Shown here: positions 57,418-64,000 of the stretch, one piece after another
Numbering within the stretch: position 1 is the first letter of the stretch
Layout: each line of letters opens with the position of its first letter
Source of the DNA: Orrella dioscoreae
Lineage (GTDB): Bacteria > Pseudomonadota > Gammaproteobacteria > Burkholderiales > Burkholderiaceae_B
Assembly (NCBI RefSeq): GCF_900089455.2
Contig: NZ_LT907988.1
Coordinates: 1,798,001 to 1,862,000, forward strand
Direction of reading: 5' to 3'
DNA: 64,000 nucleotides
The notes under the pieces: model-generated
The model's database searches: none
What the model was told of the DNA's origin: nothing
Seen by the model: only the letters and a program-made list of their open reading frames with translations
Translations under genes and position numbers: made by a program

Positions 57418-57960
57418 GTGAAAAGTCCCCTGACCTGGTTGTCCGCCTTTGCCGGCGCCGCGCTGCTTGCCGGCACCGCCTCGGCCCAGAACGCCCCCTC
57501 GCGCACGCCCGACGTGATCTTCGTGCCGACGCCGCAGGAAGTCGTCGACGCCATGCTGGACGTGGCCAAGGTCGGCCCGAACGACGTGCTGTATGACCTG
57601 GGCTCGGGCAACGGCATCATCCCGGTGACCGCGGCCAAGCGCTTCGGCACGCGCGGCGTGGGCTTCGACATCGATCCGCAGCGCATCGAGGAAGCCAATG
57701 CCAACGCCAAGGAAAACGGCGTCACGGACAAGGTGAAGTTCATCCAGGCCGACCTGTTCGAGCAGGACCTGTCGGAAGCCACCGTCATCAGCCTCTATCT
57801 GTTGAACTCGTTGAACCTGAAGCTGCGTCCGAAGCTGCTGGCGCTGAAGCCGGGCACGCGCATCGTGTCGCACGCCTTCGACATGGGCGACTGGAAGCCC
57901 GACCAGACCGTCAACGTCGACGGCCGCATGGTCTATTTCTGGACCGTGCCTAAGCGGTGA
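57418..57960 (+). CDS. Exported class I SAM methyltransferase, FAM173/ATPSCKMT-like
   Basis: 180-aa methyltransferase with a predicted signal peptide (LTWLSAFAGAALLAGTASAQ). Start GTG 57418 has TAGGAGC upstream. SAM motif I is YDLGSGNGIIPVTAAKRFG; FVPTPQEVVDAML, GVGFDIDPQRIEEANANA, LYLLNSLNLKLRPKLLALKPG and VSHAFDMGDW are the FAM173-type lysine methyltransferase blocks as I recall them. SAM is cytoplasmic, so an exported enzyme is puzzling; the hydrophobic start might instead be a membrane anchor. It may be cotranscribed with the permease. Confidence 0.85.
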   Translation: MKSPLTWLSAFAGAALLAGTASAQNAPSRTPDVIFVPTPQEVVDAMLDVAKVGPNDVLYDLGSGNGIIPVTAAKRFGTRGVGFDIDPQRIEEANANAKENGVTDKVKFIQADLFEQDLSEATVISLYLLNSLNLKLRPKLLALKPGTRIVSHAFDMGDWKPDQTVNVDGRMVYFWTVPKR

Positions 57961-57964
57961 CCCC

Positions 57965-58005
57965 CCCCGAGGCGCTGCGCGCCTCCCCCCCCCCCGGGGG
58001 GGCGG
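57965..58005. repeat. Poly-C/poly-G hairpin region
   Basis: After the methyltransferase stop: C-run, GAGGCGC-TGC-GCGCCTC hairpin, then an 11-base C-run followed by a G-run that can pair. Probably a terminator-like intergenic repeat; such runs are also hard to sequence. Confidence 0.5.
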
Positions 58006-58070
58006 TGCTGGTGGACCGGCGGAGCCGGCTCCACTGCACCCCTGATTGCTGAGCTTCTTCTGGCGGGTTT

Positions 58071-60122
58071 TTAATATTTCACTTGCAGTCTTGCCCAGAC
58101 CGAGCGGCCGGGTTCGTTGATCCTGGTGTCTGCCGGGAAGCCGAAGCCGGCGTCGCCTGCCAGGTTCAGGTGTTCGCTGTAGGCCTTGTCCAACACATTG
58201 TCGACGCCGATGGCCAGGCTGACCTGCTTGTTGACCGCCAGGCTGGCGTTCAGGGACAGGATGCCGAAGCCCGCGCTGGGGCCGAAGTCCTTGCCCACCA
58301 CATTGCCCACGCCTGTCGCCACCCGGCGTTGCGGCGCGACCAGGCGCCACAGCGCGCCGGCCGACCACGTGCCGTCGTCATACGCCAGGTTCAGCCGCGC
58401 CTCCAGCGGCGGAATCTGTGCCAGCGGCCTGCCGTCGCTGCGGTTCTCGCCCCAGGCATAGGCCACCGTGGCGCCTGCTTGCCAGGCCGGCCGGAAGCGC
58501 CAGGTGACGCCGGTTTCCCCGCCCGCGATGCGGGCCTGCACATTGTCCGCACGCGAACTCGCGCCCATCATGCCGCCTGGCACATAGGTGAAGAGGATGT
58601 AGTCGCGCACCACGCCGGCATAGGCCGATATCCAGGCATCGACGTCCTTGCCACGATACTGCGCGCCCAGATCCAACTGCGTTGTCTTCTCCGGCAGCAC
58701 GCCAGAGAAGGCGTTGTCGCTGCCGGTCGGGCCCGCGTTGGGCGAGAACAGCTCCCAGTAGTCCGGAAAACGCTGCACGTGGCCGATGCCGGCATACCAG
58801 CTGGCGGGCAGGCCGTGCAGGTCTTCCTCATAACGAAGGAAGCCGGCGGGCAAGGTACGCGCGCGGCGCTGGTTCGCAGTGGGGTTGGGCATGGGCATCA
58901 TCATGCCGCCATCCGTGGCGCGGAAGTCCTTGGCCGACACGCGGTCCAGGCGTGCGCCGCCGATGATACGGCCCTGTTCGCCAGTGGCCCATTCCAGCTC
59001 GCCGAAGACGCCCGCCTGACGCGAATCGGCGTCCTTGGTCCAGGCCTGGTCGCGATAGTTGTCGACATCGCTGCCGCTGCGCTGCCGATGGCGGCTAAGT
59101 TGGAAGTCCGTTCCAACCGTGAGCGTGGCGGGCTCGGCCACGCGCAGGGTGGCGGCCATGCGTCCCCCCCAGGTGCTGCGTTCCACGTTCGCGGCCATCG
59201 CCGTGGGCATGGCGCTCATGGGATCAGGCGCGCGCAGCGTGTAGTTATCCATCACGTGGTCGGCACGGTTGTGGAAGAGGCGCGCTTCCACCTTTTCCAG
59301 CAGGCCGCTGTTCACGCGATGCTCGGCCCGCAGGCCCAGGCTTTCGCGCCGGAAGCGCGAGCCGTCCATGCTGCGGCCGGCATAGCGCGCGCGGCCGTCG
59401 CCCACGCCAGCGCTCAGTTCCACAAGGGTGTCCGGGTCCGGCGTCAGGCCCAGCGCCAGGTCGGCATTCCACTTGTCCCATTTCGACGGCACGCGGTCGC
59501 CGTTGCCGTCGCGGTAGTCCTGCGCCTGCGAGTGGTTGGCCGTGACGCGGGCGTAGCCCTTGGCCGCGCCCGCGGTCAGGTCCACGGTCTGGTCGTTGCG
59601 GCCATGCGAGCCGCCCACCAGCGTACCGTCGAAGCGCACGCCCGGCGCGTCGAAGCGTGGCGTGTCGCGCTCGAAGCGCACGGTGCCTGCCGATGCGCCC
59701 GGGCCCCACAACACGGTCTGTGGGCCTTTGATGACCGTGAGCCGGTCGAAGGTCTCGGGCGAGATATAGGAGCTGGGCGCGTCCATGCGGGCCGGGCAGG
59801 CGCCGGGCATGGCGGCATCGTTGGCCAGCACGTTCAGGCGCGAGCCGAACATGCCGCGCAGCACGGGGTCGCCGTTGCTGCCGCCGTTGCGGATGGCCGA
59901 GAAGCCGGGAATGGTTTTCAGGTAGTCGGTGCCGTCGCTGGCGGGCAGCGGTTGGCGGGGGGCCTTGGGATCGGTGGTGAAGGTCAGTGGCGATTCGGGG
60001 GCCACGGCGGTGACCACCACCGGGTTGAGCACATCAAGAGAGGCCGCGGCCACCGGGGCGGCGGCCAGGCAGGCCAGGGCCGTGGCCAGGTAGTTGCGGG
60101 AAAAGCGTTGATGCTTGGGCAT
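58071..60122 (-). CDS. TonB-dependent copper receptor (OprC/NosA-like)
   Basis: Outer-membrane receptor of 683 aa with signal peptide (ALACLAAAPVAAA). The plug domain contains APESPLTFTTDPKAPRQPLPA, DYLKTIPGFSAIRNGGSNGDP, the GACPARMDAP segment in which Cys and Met are placed as the CxxxM copper ligands of OprC, and VIKGPQTVLWGPGASAGTVRF (all given in part). The C-terminal strand ends in RSVWARLQVKY with the aromatic terminal residue. It is followed (in gene order, upstream on the strand) by a DUF2946 protein, often linked to copper receptors. Confidence 0.93.
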   Translation of the reverse strand: MPKHQRFSRNYLATALACLAAAPVAAASLDVLNPVVVTAVAPESPLTFTTDPKAPRQPLPASDGTDYLKTIPGFSAIRNGGSNGDPVLRGMFGSRLNVLANDAAMPGACPARMDAPSSYISPETFDRLTVIKGPQTVLWGPGASAGTVRFERDTPRFDAPGVRFDGTLVGGSHGRNDQTVDLTAGAAKGYARVTANHSQAQDYRDGNGDRVPSKWDKWNADLALGLTPDPDTLVELSAGVGDGRARYAGRSMDGSRFRRESLGLRAEHRVNSGLLEKVEARLFHNRADHVMDNYTLRAPDPMSAMPTAMAANVERSTWGGRMAATLRVAEPATLTVGTDFQLSRHRQRSGSDVDNYRDQAWTKDADSRQAGVFGELEWATGEQGRIIGGARLDRVSAKDFRATDGGMMMPMPNPTANQRRARTLPAGFLRYEEDLHGLPASWYAGIGHVQRFPDYWELFSPNAGPTGSDNAFSGVLPEKTTQLDLGAQYRGKDVDAWISAYAGVVRDYILFTYVPGGMMGASSRADNVQARIAGGETGVTWRFRPAWQAGATVAYAWGENRSDGRPLAQIPPLEARLNLAYDDGTWSAGALWRLVAPQRRVATGVGNVVGKDFGPSAGFGILSLNASLAVNKQVSLAIGVDNVLDKAYSEHLNLAGDAGFGFPADTRINEPGRSVWARLQVKY

Positions 60123-60348
60123 GGTGAAAATCCAGGTCTGTCCTTGTGGCCGCGCGCCTGCCGCCGACAGCGGCTAGGCGCGTAGCGGCGGGCGCGATGG
60201 CCCGGCGCATGAGAGGGTGCGGCGAGCCGTCAACGGCCAGGGTTTGGGAGAGGCGCGCATGACACGCACGCGCGGCAAGATTGCGCCGCGGCGGAAACCG
60301 GCAGGCGGCCAGGCGCGGCAGTGCCTGGGTTACCTACGGTGTTCGCGA

Positions 60349-60771
60349 TCAGACCTGGGGCGGCGCCCGCGAGCCCAGCGGTGGTCCGGTCGGACCGTGG
60401 GCGGCAAGGACGAGGAAAGGGGGAGGCGCCGGTGGCGGCAGCGTGCGCGGCAAAGGCAGGGCGATGGCCGGCGCGGTGGCGGGCATGGCGGCCTGCTGGT
60501 GCGCATGCAGCCAGAACGGGCAGGTCTCGGCGGAAGCGTCATTGCCTTCGAGGCCGCCGTCCTTGGAGCCGGCGTCCAGCCACATCGGCACGCTGGTGAC
60601 GTGGCCTGCCACGCACAGGCTGATCTCGATGCGCCCCTGCTTCAGGGCGGCGGCATCCGGCATGTAGCCGGCGGGAATCGCCCCGCGCGCGATGACCGAC
60701 AGCAGCAGCAAGCCCAGCAGCAAGCGGGCTTGCTGCCATGGCATCCATGCTGGGCGGTTGCGCGTCGACAT
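60349..60771 (-). CDS. DUF2946 domain protein
   Basis: 140 aa from ATG 60771 (an ATG at 60780 is also possible). Hydrophobic N-terminal segment RLLLGLLLLSVIARGAIPAGYMPD, then SLCVAGHVTSVPMW and ETCPFWLHAHQQAAMP with Cys/His, and a Pro-rich C-terminus. DUF2946 proteins often lie next to TonB copper receptors, as here, though no function is established. It precedes the receptor gene by 226 nt, a gap with nothing else I can support. Confidence 0.8.
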   Translation of the reverse strand: MSTRNRPAWMPWQQARLLLGLLLLSVIARGAIPAGYMPDAAALKQGRIEISLCVAGHVTSVPMWLDAGSKDGGLEGNDASAETCPFWLHAHQQAAMPATAPAIALPLPRTLPPPAPPPFLVLAAHGPTGPPLGSRAPPQV

Positions 60772-60856
60772 GCCGCGCATTCTAGCGGCAGGATGGGTTG
60801 CCTGGATTGCGGCAACGCAAGATGCGCGCGCTGTCAGGCCACGCCAGACCGTGGCC

Positions 60857-62248
60857 TCAGGCCCGCCAGGGGGCGCCGGCCTCGCCCAGGTCCCAATACA
60901 GGCCTGCCATGATCTGCAGGCCCTCGCGGGCAATGGCGGGCAGCAGGTGTTCGTCGGGGCCGTGCTGCGCGCAGGCGGGATACGAGTGCGGCACCCACAG
61001 CGTGGGCAGACCCAGCACATCGGCGAAGGCGTCGTTGGGCAGCGAGCCCGCCAGGTTGGGCATGACGGCGGGGGCGTCGCCGGTGGTGCCGGCCAACGAT
61101 CCTTGTGCCCAGCGCACCCAGGGATGTTCCACGTCCAGGCGCGTCGCCGCCGTCTGCATGGTCACGTCGATGTCGATGGCCTGGAAGCCCCGCTCATCCA
61201 GGTGGCGGCGCAGGTGCCGCGCCAGGTTCGTCCAGTCGGTGCCCACCACGAAACGCAGCTGGCAATGCGCCACCGCGGCGGGCGGGATGGCGTTGACGGG
61301 GCGCTCGGCCGAGCCCGCGCCCAACGCCAGCACTTCCAGCGTGTTCCAGGCCACCAGCCTCTCGGCGGGCGTCATGCCAGGTTCGCCCCAGGCCGGGTCC
61401 AGCGCGGGATCGTTCACATCGCCGCCGATGGGCAGGCCGTCCAGCGCGGCGCGCACGGCATCCGTCACGGCGGGCGCGCGCAGGCCTTCCACCCCCAGCA
61501 CGCCGCGCGCATCCACCATCGATGCCAGCGCATTCGCCAGCACCGTGGCCGGGTTGGTGATGACGCCGCCCCAGTTGCCCGAGTGATAGGCGCGCTCACG
61601 GCAGCGCAGGCTGAGCGTGAAATTCACCATGCCGCGCGAGCCCAGGAAGAGCGTGGGCAGGTCGGCGCGCACACGCGGGCCATCGCAGCCGATGAAGAGT
61701 TCCGCTTCCAGTGCCTGGGCCTGGGCGGCGCAGAAGTCGTTCAGGCCGGGCGAGCCGGCTTCTTCGCCGGTCTCGATCAGGACCGTCACGTTGTAGCCCA
61801 GCTTGCCGTCGCGGGCGGCGATGGCGGCCGCCAACCCGCCCAGGTTGACGGTGTGCTGGCCCTTGTTGTCGGCCGTGCCGCGGCCATACCACTTGCCGTC
61901 TTCCACCGTGACGCGCCACGGCGCCAGGCCTGCCCGCCATTTGCCGACCTGGCCGTTGACCACGTCGCCGTGGCCATAGGTCAGCACGGTCGGCAGCGCG
62001 GGGTCTTCGACGCGGCGCGCGATCAGCAGCGGGCCGCCGCGCGGCGAGGGATTCTGCAGGATCTGGCAGTCGAAGCCCAGCGGCGTCAGGGTGGGCGCCA
62101 TCTCGTCACGCAGGTACTGCGCCAGCGACGGCGGCACTGTCCCGCCGTCGCTTTCGGTGGGACAGGCGACGCGCCGCTCGAGGTCGGACAGGAATCGGCC
62201 GTCATCGAAATAGGCGGCGGCCAGAGCAAGGGACTGGGATCGTGACAT
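60857..62248 (-). CDS. M20 family metallopeptidase
   Basis: Peptidase/deacylase of 463 aa from ATG 62248 (frame open to 62344 but extension unlikely). Metal-binding features: His in LTYGHGDVV, Asp in GTADNKGQH, Glu pair in IETGEEAGSPG and a C-terminal His in VPHSYPACAQHGPDEH. GSRGMVNFTLSLRCRERAYHSGNWGG is the lid/dimerisation region (given in part). Substrate class not determined; M20 enzymes include dipeptidases and ArgE/DapE-like deacylases. It is 99 nt after the Bug receptor on the same strand. Confidence 0.92.
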   Translation of the reverse strand: MSRSQSLALAAAYFDDGRFLSDLERRVACPTESDGGTVPPSLAQYLRDEMAPTLTPLGFDCQILQNPSPRGGPLLIARRVEDPALPTVLTYGHGDVVNGQVGKWRAGLAPWRVTVEDGKWYGRGTADNKGQHTVNLGGLAAAIAARDGKLGYNVTVLIETGEEAGSPGLNDFCAAQAQALEAELFIGCDGPRVRADLPTLFLGSRGMVNFTLSLRCRERAYHSGNWGGVITNPATVLANALASMVDARGVLGVEGLRAPAVTDAVRAALDGLPIGGDVNDPALDPAWGEPGMTPAERLVAWNTLEVLALGAGSAERPVNAIPPAAVAHCQLRFVVGTDWTNLARHLRRHLDERGFQAIDIDVTMQTAATRLDVEHPWVRWAQGSLAGTTGDAPAVMPNLAGSLPNDAFADVLGLPTLWVPHSYPACAQHGPDEHLLPAIAREGLQIMAGLYWDLGEAGAPWRA

Positions 62249-62347
62249 GGCGGCATCAGGCGCACAGGCCGGCGCGGGGCCGGCCTGTGCAATAGGGAGG
62301 TGGATTTCAAGCGATACGCGCGGGCCATGTGCGGCCCCCGCCATCGC

Positions 62348-63322
62348 TCAGTTGCGTTCGATGTTGTTGTCGCGCGCAATCGGCGTGAGCTTGGCGATGT
62401 CGCCTTCCACGCGCGAGACGTAGCCCGAAGGCGGCTCGTAGCCGGGTTGGATGCCGACTGCGCTCAGCTTTTCCTTCAGCGCCGGGTCGGCCAGCGTGTC
62501 GGACAGGGCCTTGCTCAGCTTGTCCTGCGCGTCCTGGGGCACGCCGTTGGGGGCGACGATGGCGAACCAGGTCTGCATCGAGAAGCCGGGATAGCCGCTT
62601 TCGGCCACGGTCGGGGCTTCCGGCATCAGCGGCGAGCGCTTGTCGCTGGTGACGGCCAGGATCTTCACGCGGCCGCCCTTGGCGGCGGCGATGGCGGCCG
62701 GCAAGGCTTCGAAGCTGAGCGGAATCTGGCCGCCCATCAGGTCGTTGAGCGCGGGCGAGGAGCCCTTGTACGGAATGTGCGTGACCTTGACCTTGGCGGC
62801 CGACCACAGCATTTCCGCGGCGAAATGCACGGGCGTACCGTTGCCGTGCGAACCGTAGGAATACTTGCTGGGGTCCTTGCGGACGTTCTCGATCAGGCTC
62901 TTGATGTCGGTCGAGGGCTCGTTCTGCGAGGCCATCACGGCCAGCGGCGTCGTGCCGATGACGCCGATGGGCGCGAAGCTCTTGAGCGGATCGTAGGGCA
63001 GGGTGGGATACAGGATCGGGTTCAGCGTGAACGTGGTGGCGGTGCCCATCAGCAGGGTGTAGCCGTCGGGCGCGGATTTCGCCACGCTGTCGGCGCCGAT
63101 GATGGTGGCCGCGCCAGCCTTGTAGTCCACGATCACCGACTGGCCGAGCTTCTCGCCCATGCCCTGGGCGATGAAGCGCGCCACCGTGTCGGTGGTGCCG
63201 CCGGCCGGGAAGGGCACGATCAGCTTGATCGGGCGCTCCGGATAGGCTGCGTGGGCGGCGCCGGCCAAGGTGGCGCCGATGAGCGCCATGGCGCCCGCGA
63301 TGGTCTTGAGTGCATGTTTCAT
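62348..63322 (-). CDS. Tripartite tricarboxylate transporter substrate-binding protein (Bug family), second copy
   Basis: Periplasmic receptor of 324 aa, signal peptide ending GAAHAAYP near residue 28. Shares the Bug blocks RPIKLIVPFPAGGTTDTVARF, VDYKAGAATIIGADSVAKSAPDG and THIPYKGSSPALNDLMGGQI (given in part) with the receptor at 44269 but differs clearly in between, so it is a paralogue, not a recent copy. It lies between an M20 peptidase and a dehydrogenase gene, all on the same strand, suggesting uptake and processing of one compound. Confidence 0.92.
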   Translation of the reverse strand: MKHALKTIAGAMALIGATLAGAAHAAYPERPIKLIVPFPAGGTTDTVARFIAQGMGEKLGQSVIVDYKAGAATIIGADSVAKSAPDGYTLLMGTATTFTLNPILYPTLPYDPLKSFAPIGVIGTTPLAVMASQNEPSTDIKSLIENVRKDPSKYSYGSHGNGTPVHFAAEMLWSAAKVKVTHIPYKGSSPALNDLMGGQIPLSFEALPAAIAAAKGGRVKILAVTSDKRSPLMPEAPTVAESGYPGFSMQTWFAIVAPNGVPQDAQDKLSKALSDTLADPALKEKLSAVGIQPGYEPPSGYVSRVEGDIAKLTPIARDNNIERN

Positions 63323-63351
63323 GCTGTTTTCCCCTTGTTTCGTCGAGGCGT

Positions 63352-64000
63352 TCAGTGCGCCTGACGTTGGTTGGTATCGATGGTAACGATACGGTTGAAA
63401 TCTTCCTGGTCGGCCAGTTCCTTGTCGCTACCCTGCCAGATCGCGCCGACGGTGCGGCTGACCGGCAGGTCCAGGCCCGATTCGCGCATCAGCGATTGCG
63501 CAAGGCGCACGTCCTTGCGCATCAGCTGCATGGTGAAGCCCGAGTCGAAGCCCTGGTTCAGGATGCGGCTGGGGTAGTTGTAGAGCGTGACCCCGCTGCG
63601 GCCGGAGCCCGCATTGATCGACTCCAGCAATTGCTCGGTGCGCACGCCCGCGGCTTCGGCGATGCGGAAGGCTTCGCTGGCGGTCAGCAGGTGCGAGGCG
63701 ACCAGCAGGTTGTTCACCAGCTTGGCGATATAGCCCGCGCCGGCCTCGCCGATATGGAAGCGCTTCTCGCCCAGGGCGGCCAGCACCGGGGTGGCGGCTT
63801 CCAGGTCCTCGGCGGCGGCGCCGATGAACATCGTCAGCGTGCCCTTGGCCGCGCCCGCCGGGCCGCCGCTGACGGGGGCGTCGACGAAGCGCACGCCGGC
63901 CTCGCGCAGCGCCGGGATCAGCGCCTGCATGGTCTTCGGATCGGCGGTGGTGGTGTCGATCAGGATCGTGCCGGGGCGAGCCAGCGCGATCAGGCCTTCG
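63352..64000 (-). CDS. NAD(P)-dependent 3-hydroxyisobutyrate dehydrogenase-family protein, 5' end cut by window
   Basis: The visible 216 codons are the C-terminal two-thirds of a beta-hydroxyacid dehydrogenase. TILIDTTTADPKTMQ, FVDAPVSGGPAGAAKGTLTMF (substrate motif), GYIAKLVNNLLVASHLLTASEAF (with the catalytic Lys in KLVNN) and MQLMRKDVRLAQSLM (given in part) are the family landmarks. The Rossmann N-terminus lies past the right edge. It is upstream of the second Bug receptor gene by 29 nt, so the two are probably cotranscribed. Confidence 0.92.
   Translation of the reverse strand, partial: EGLIALARPGTILIDTTTADPKTMQALIPALREAGVRFVDAPVSGGPAGAAKGTLTMFIGAAAEDLEAATPVLAALGEKRFHIGEAGAGYIAKLVNNLLVASHLLTASEAFRIAEAAGVRTEQLLESINAGSGRSGVTLYNYPSRILNQGFDSGFTMQLMRKDVRLAQSLMRESGLDLPVSRTVGAIWQGSDKELADQEDFNRIVTIDTNQRQAH

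Overview
The window is GC-rich chromosomal DNA from a betaproteobacterium, most likely an Alcaligenaceae member of the Bordetella/Achromobacter type. The evidence is two Bug-type (tripartite tricarboxylate transporter) solute receptors, the conserved block yebC-purD-hemF-nadD-rsfS-rlmH-maf, and a short H-NS-like protein with the betaproteobacterial GRGKPPRW motif. No rRNA, tRNA, CRISPR array, integrase or transposase was seen. Most of the sequence is ordinary core and transport metabolism; one short accessory island lies at about 48.7-51.4 kb.

Layout. 1-5.0 kb: minus-strand operon for an aminotransferase, the three 5-oxoprolinase subunits PxpB/PxpC/PxpA and a peptide-type ABC solute-binding protein, divergent from a GntR/FCD regulator. 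5.8-10.7 kb: DctB/DctD-type two-component system and the C4-dicarboxylate carrier DctA, with a perfect sigma-54 promoter and paired palindromes between dctB and dctA. 10.8-17 kb: an SDR enzyme and the housekeeping block maf-rlmH-rsfS-nadD-hemF-purD-yebC. 17.2-23.6 kb: a HerA-like ATPase and a MarR-controlled EmrB/EmrA/NodT efflux system. 23.7-31.9 kb: two divergent DMT transporters, quinone reductase, a small lipoprotein, fructose-1,6-bisphosphatase, aminopeptidase N and a DUF4136 lipoprotein. 32-35.2 kb: H-NS-like protein, nitrilase-family hydrolase, TldD and a small membrane protein.

35.2-42.2 kb: DAHP synthase preceded by a Phe/Tyr-rich leader peptide and a terminator/antiterminator pair, then a D-lactate-dehydrogenase-like flavoprotein and glycolate oxidase GlcD-GlcE-GlcF. 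42.4-48.6 kb: a VOC protein, N-formylglutamate amidohydrolase, Bug receptor with a divergent LysR regulator, MnmA and a TauE/SafE permease. 48.7-51.4 kb: orphan type VI secretion cargo operon: a frameshifted PAAR protein, a DUF4123 adaptor, a small unknown, a Tox-REase-5-like nuclease toxin and a probable immunity protein. 51.5-58 kb: GST, PurB, cytochrome c', cytochrome b561, an amino acid permease and an exported methyltransferase. 58-64 kb: copper TonB receptor with a DUF2946 protein, M20 peptidase, a second Bug receptor and a hydroxyisobutyrate-dehydrogenase-like enzyme cut by the window end.

Most notable findings: (1) an apparent ribosome-mediated attenuator in front of DAHP synthase, with a 26-codon leader peptide holding five Phe and two Tyr codons within ten residues and a decamer present twice that can pair either way; (2) the orphan T6SS toxin/immunity cassette, whose PAAR gene is interrupted by what looks like a missing G in a G-run; (3) an exported FAM173-like methyltransferase; (4) the DctD-type activator sites upstream of dctA. 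All functional statements are from reading the sequence; no database search was run.
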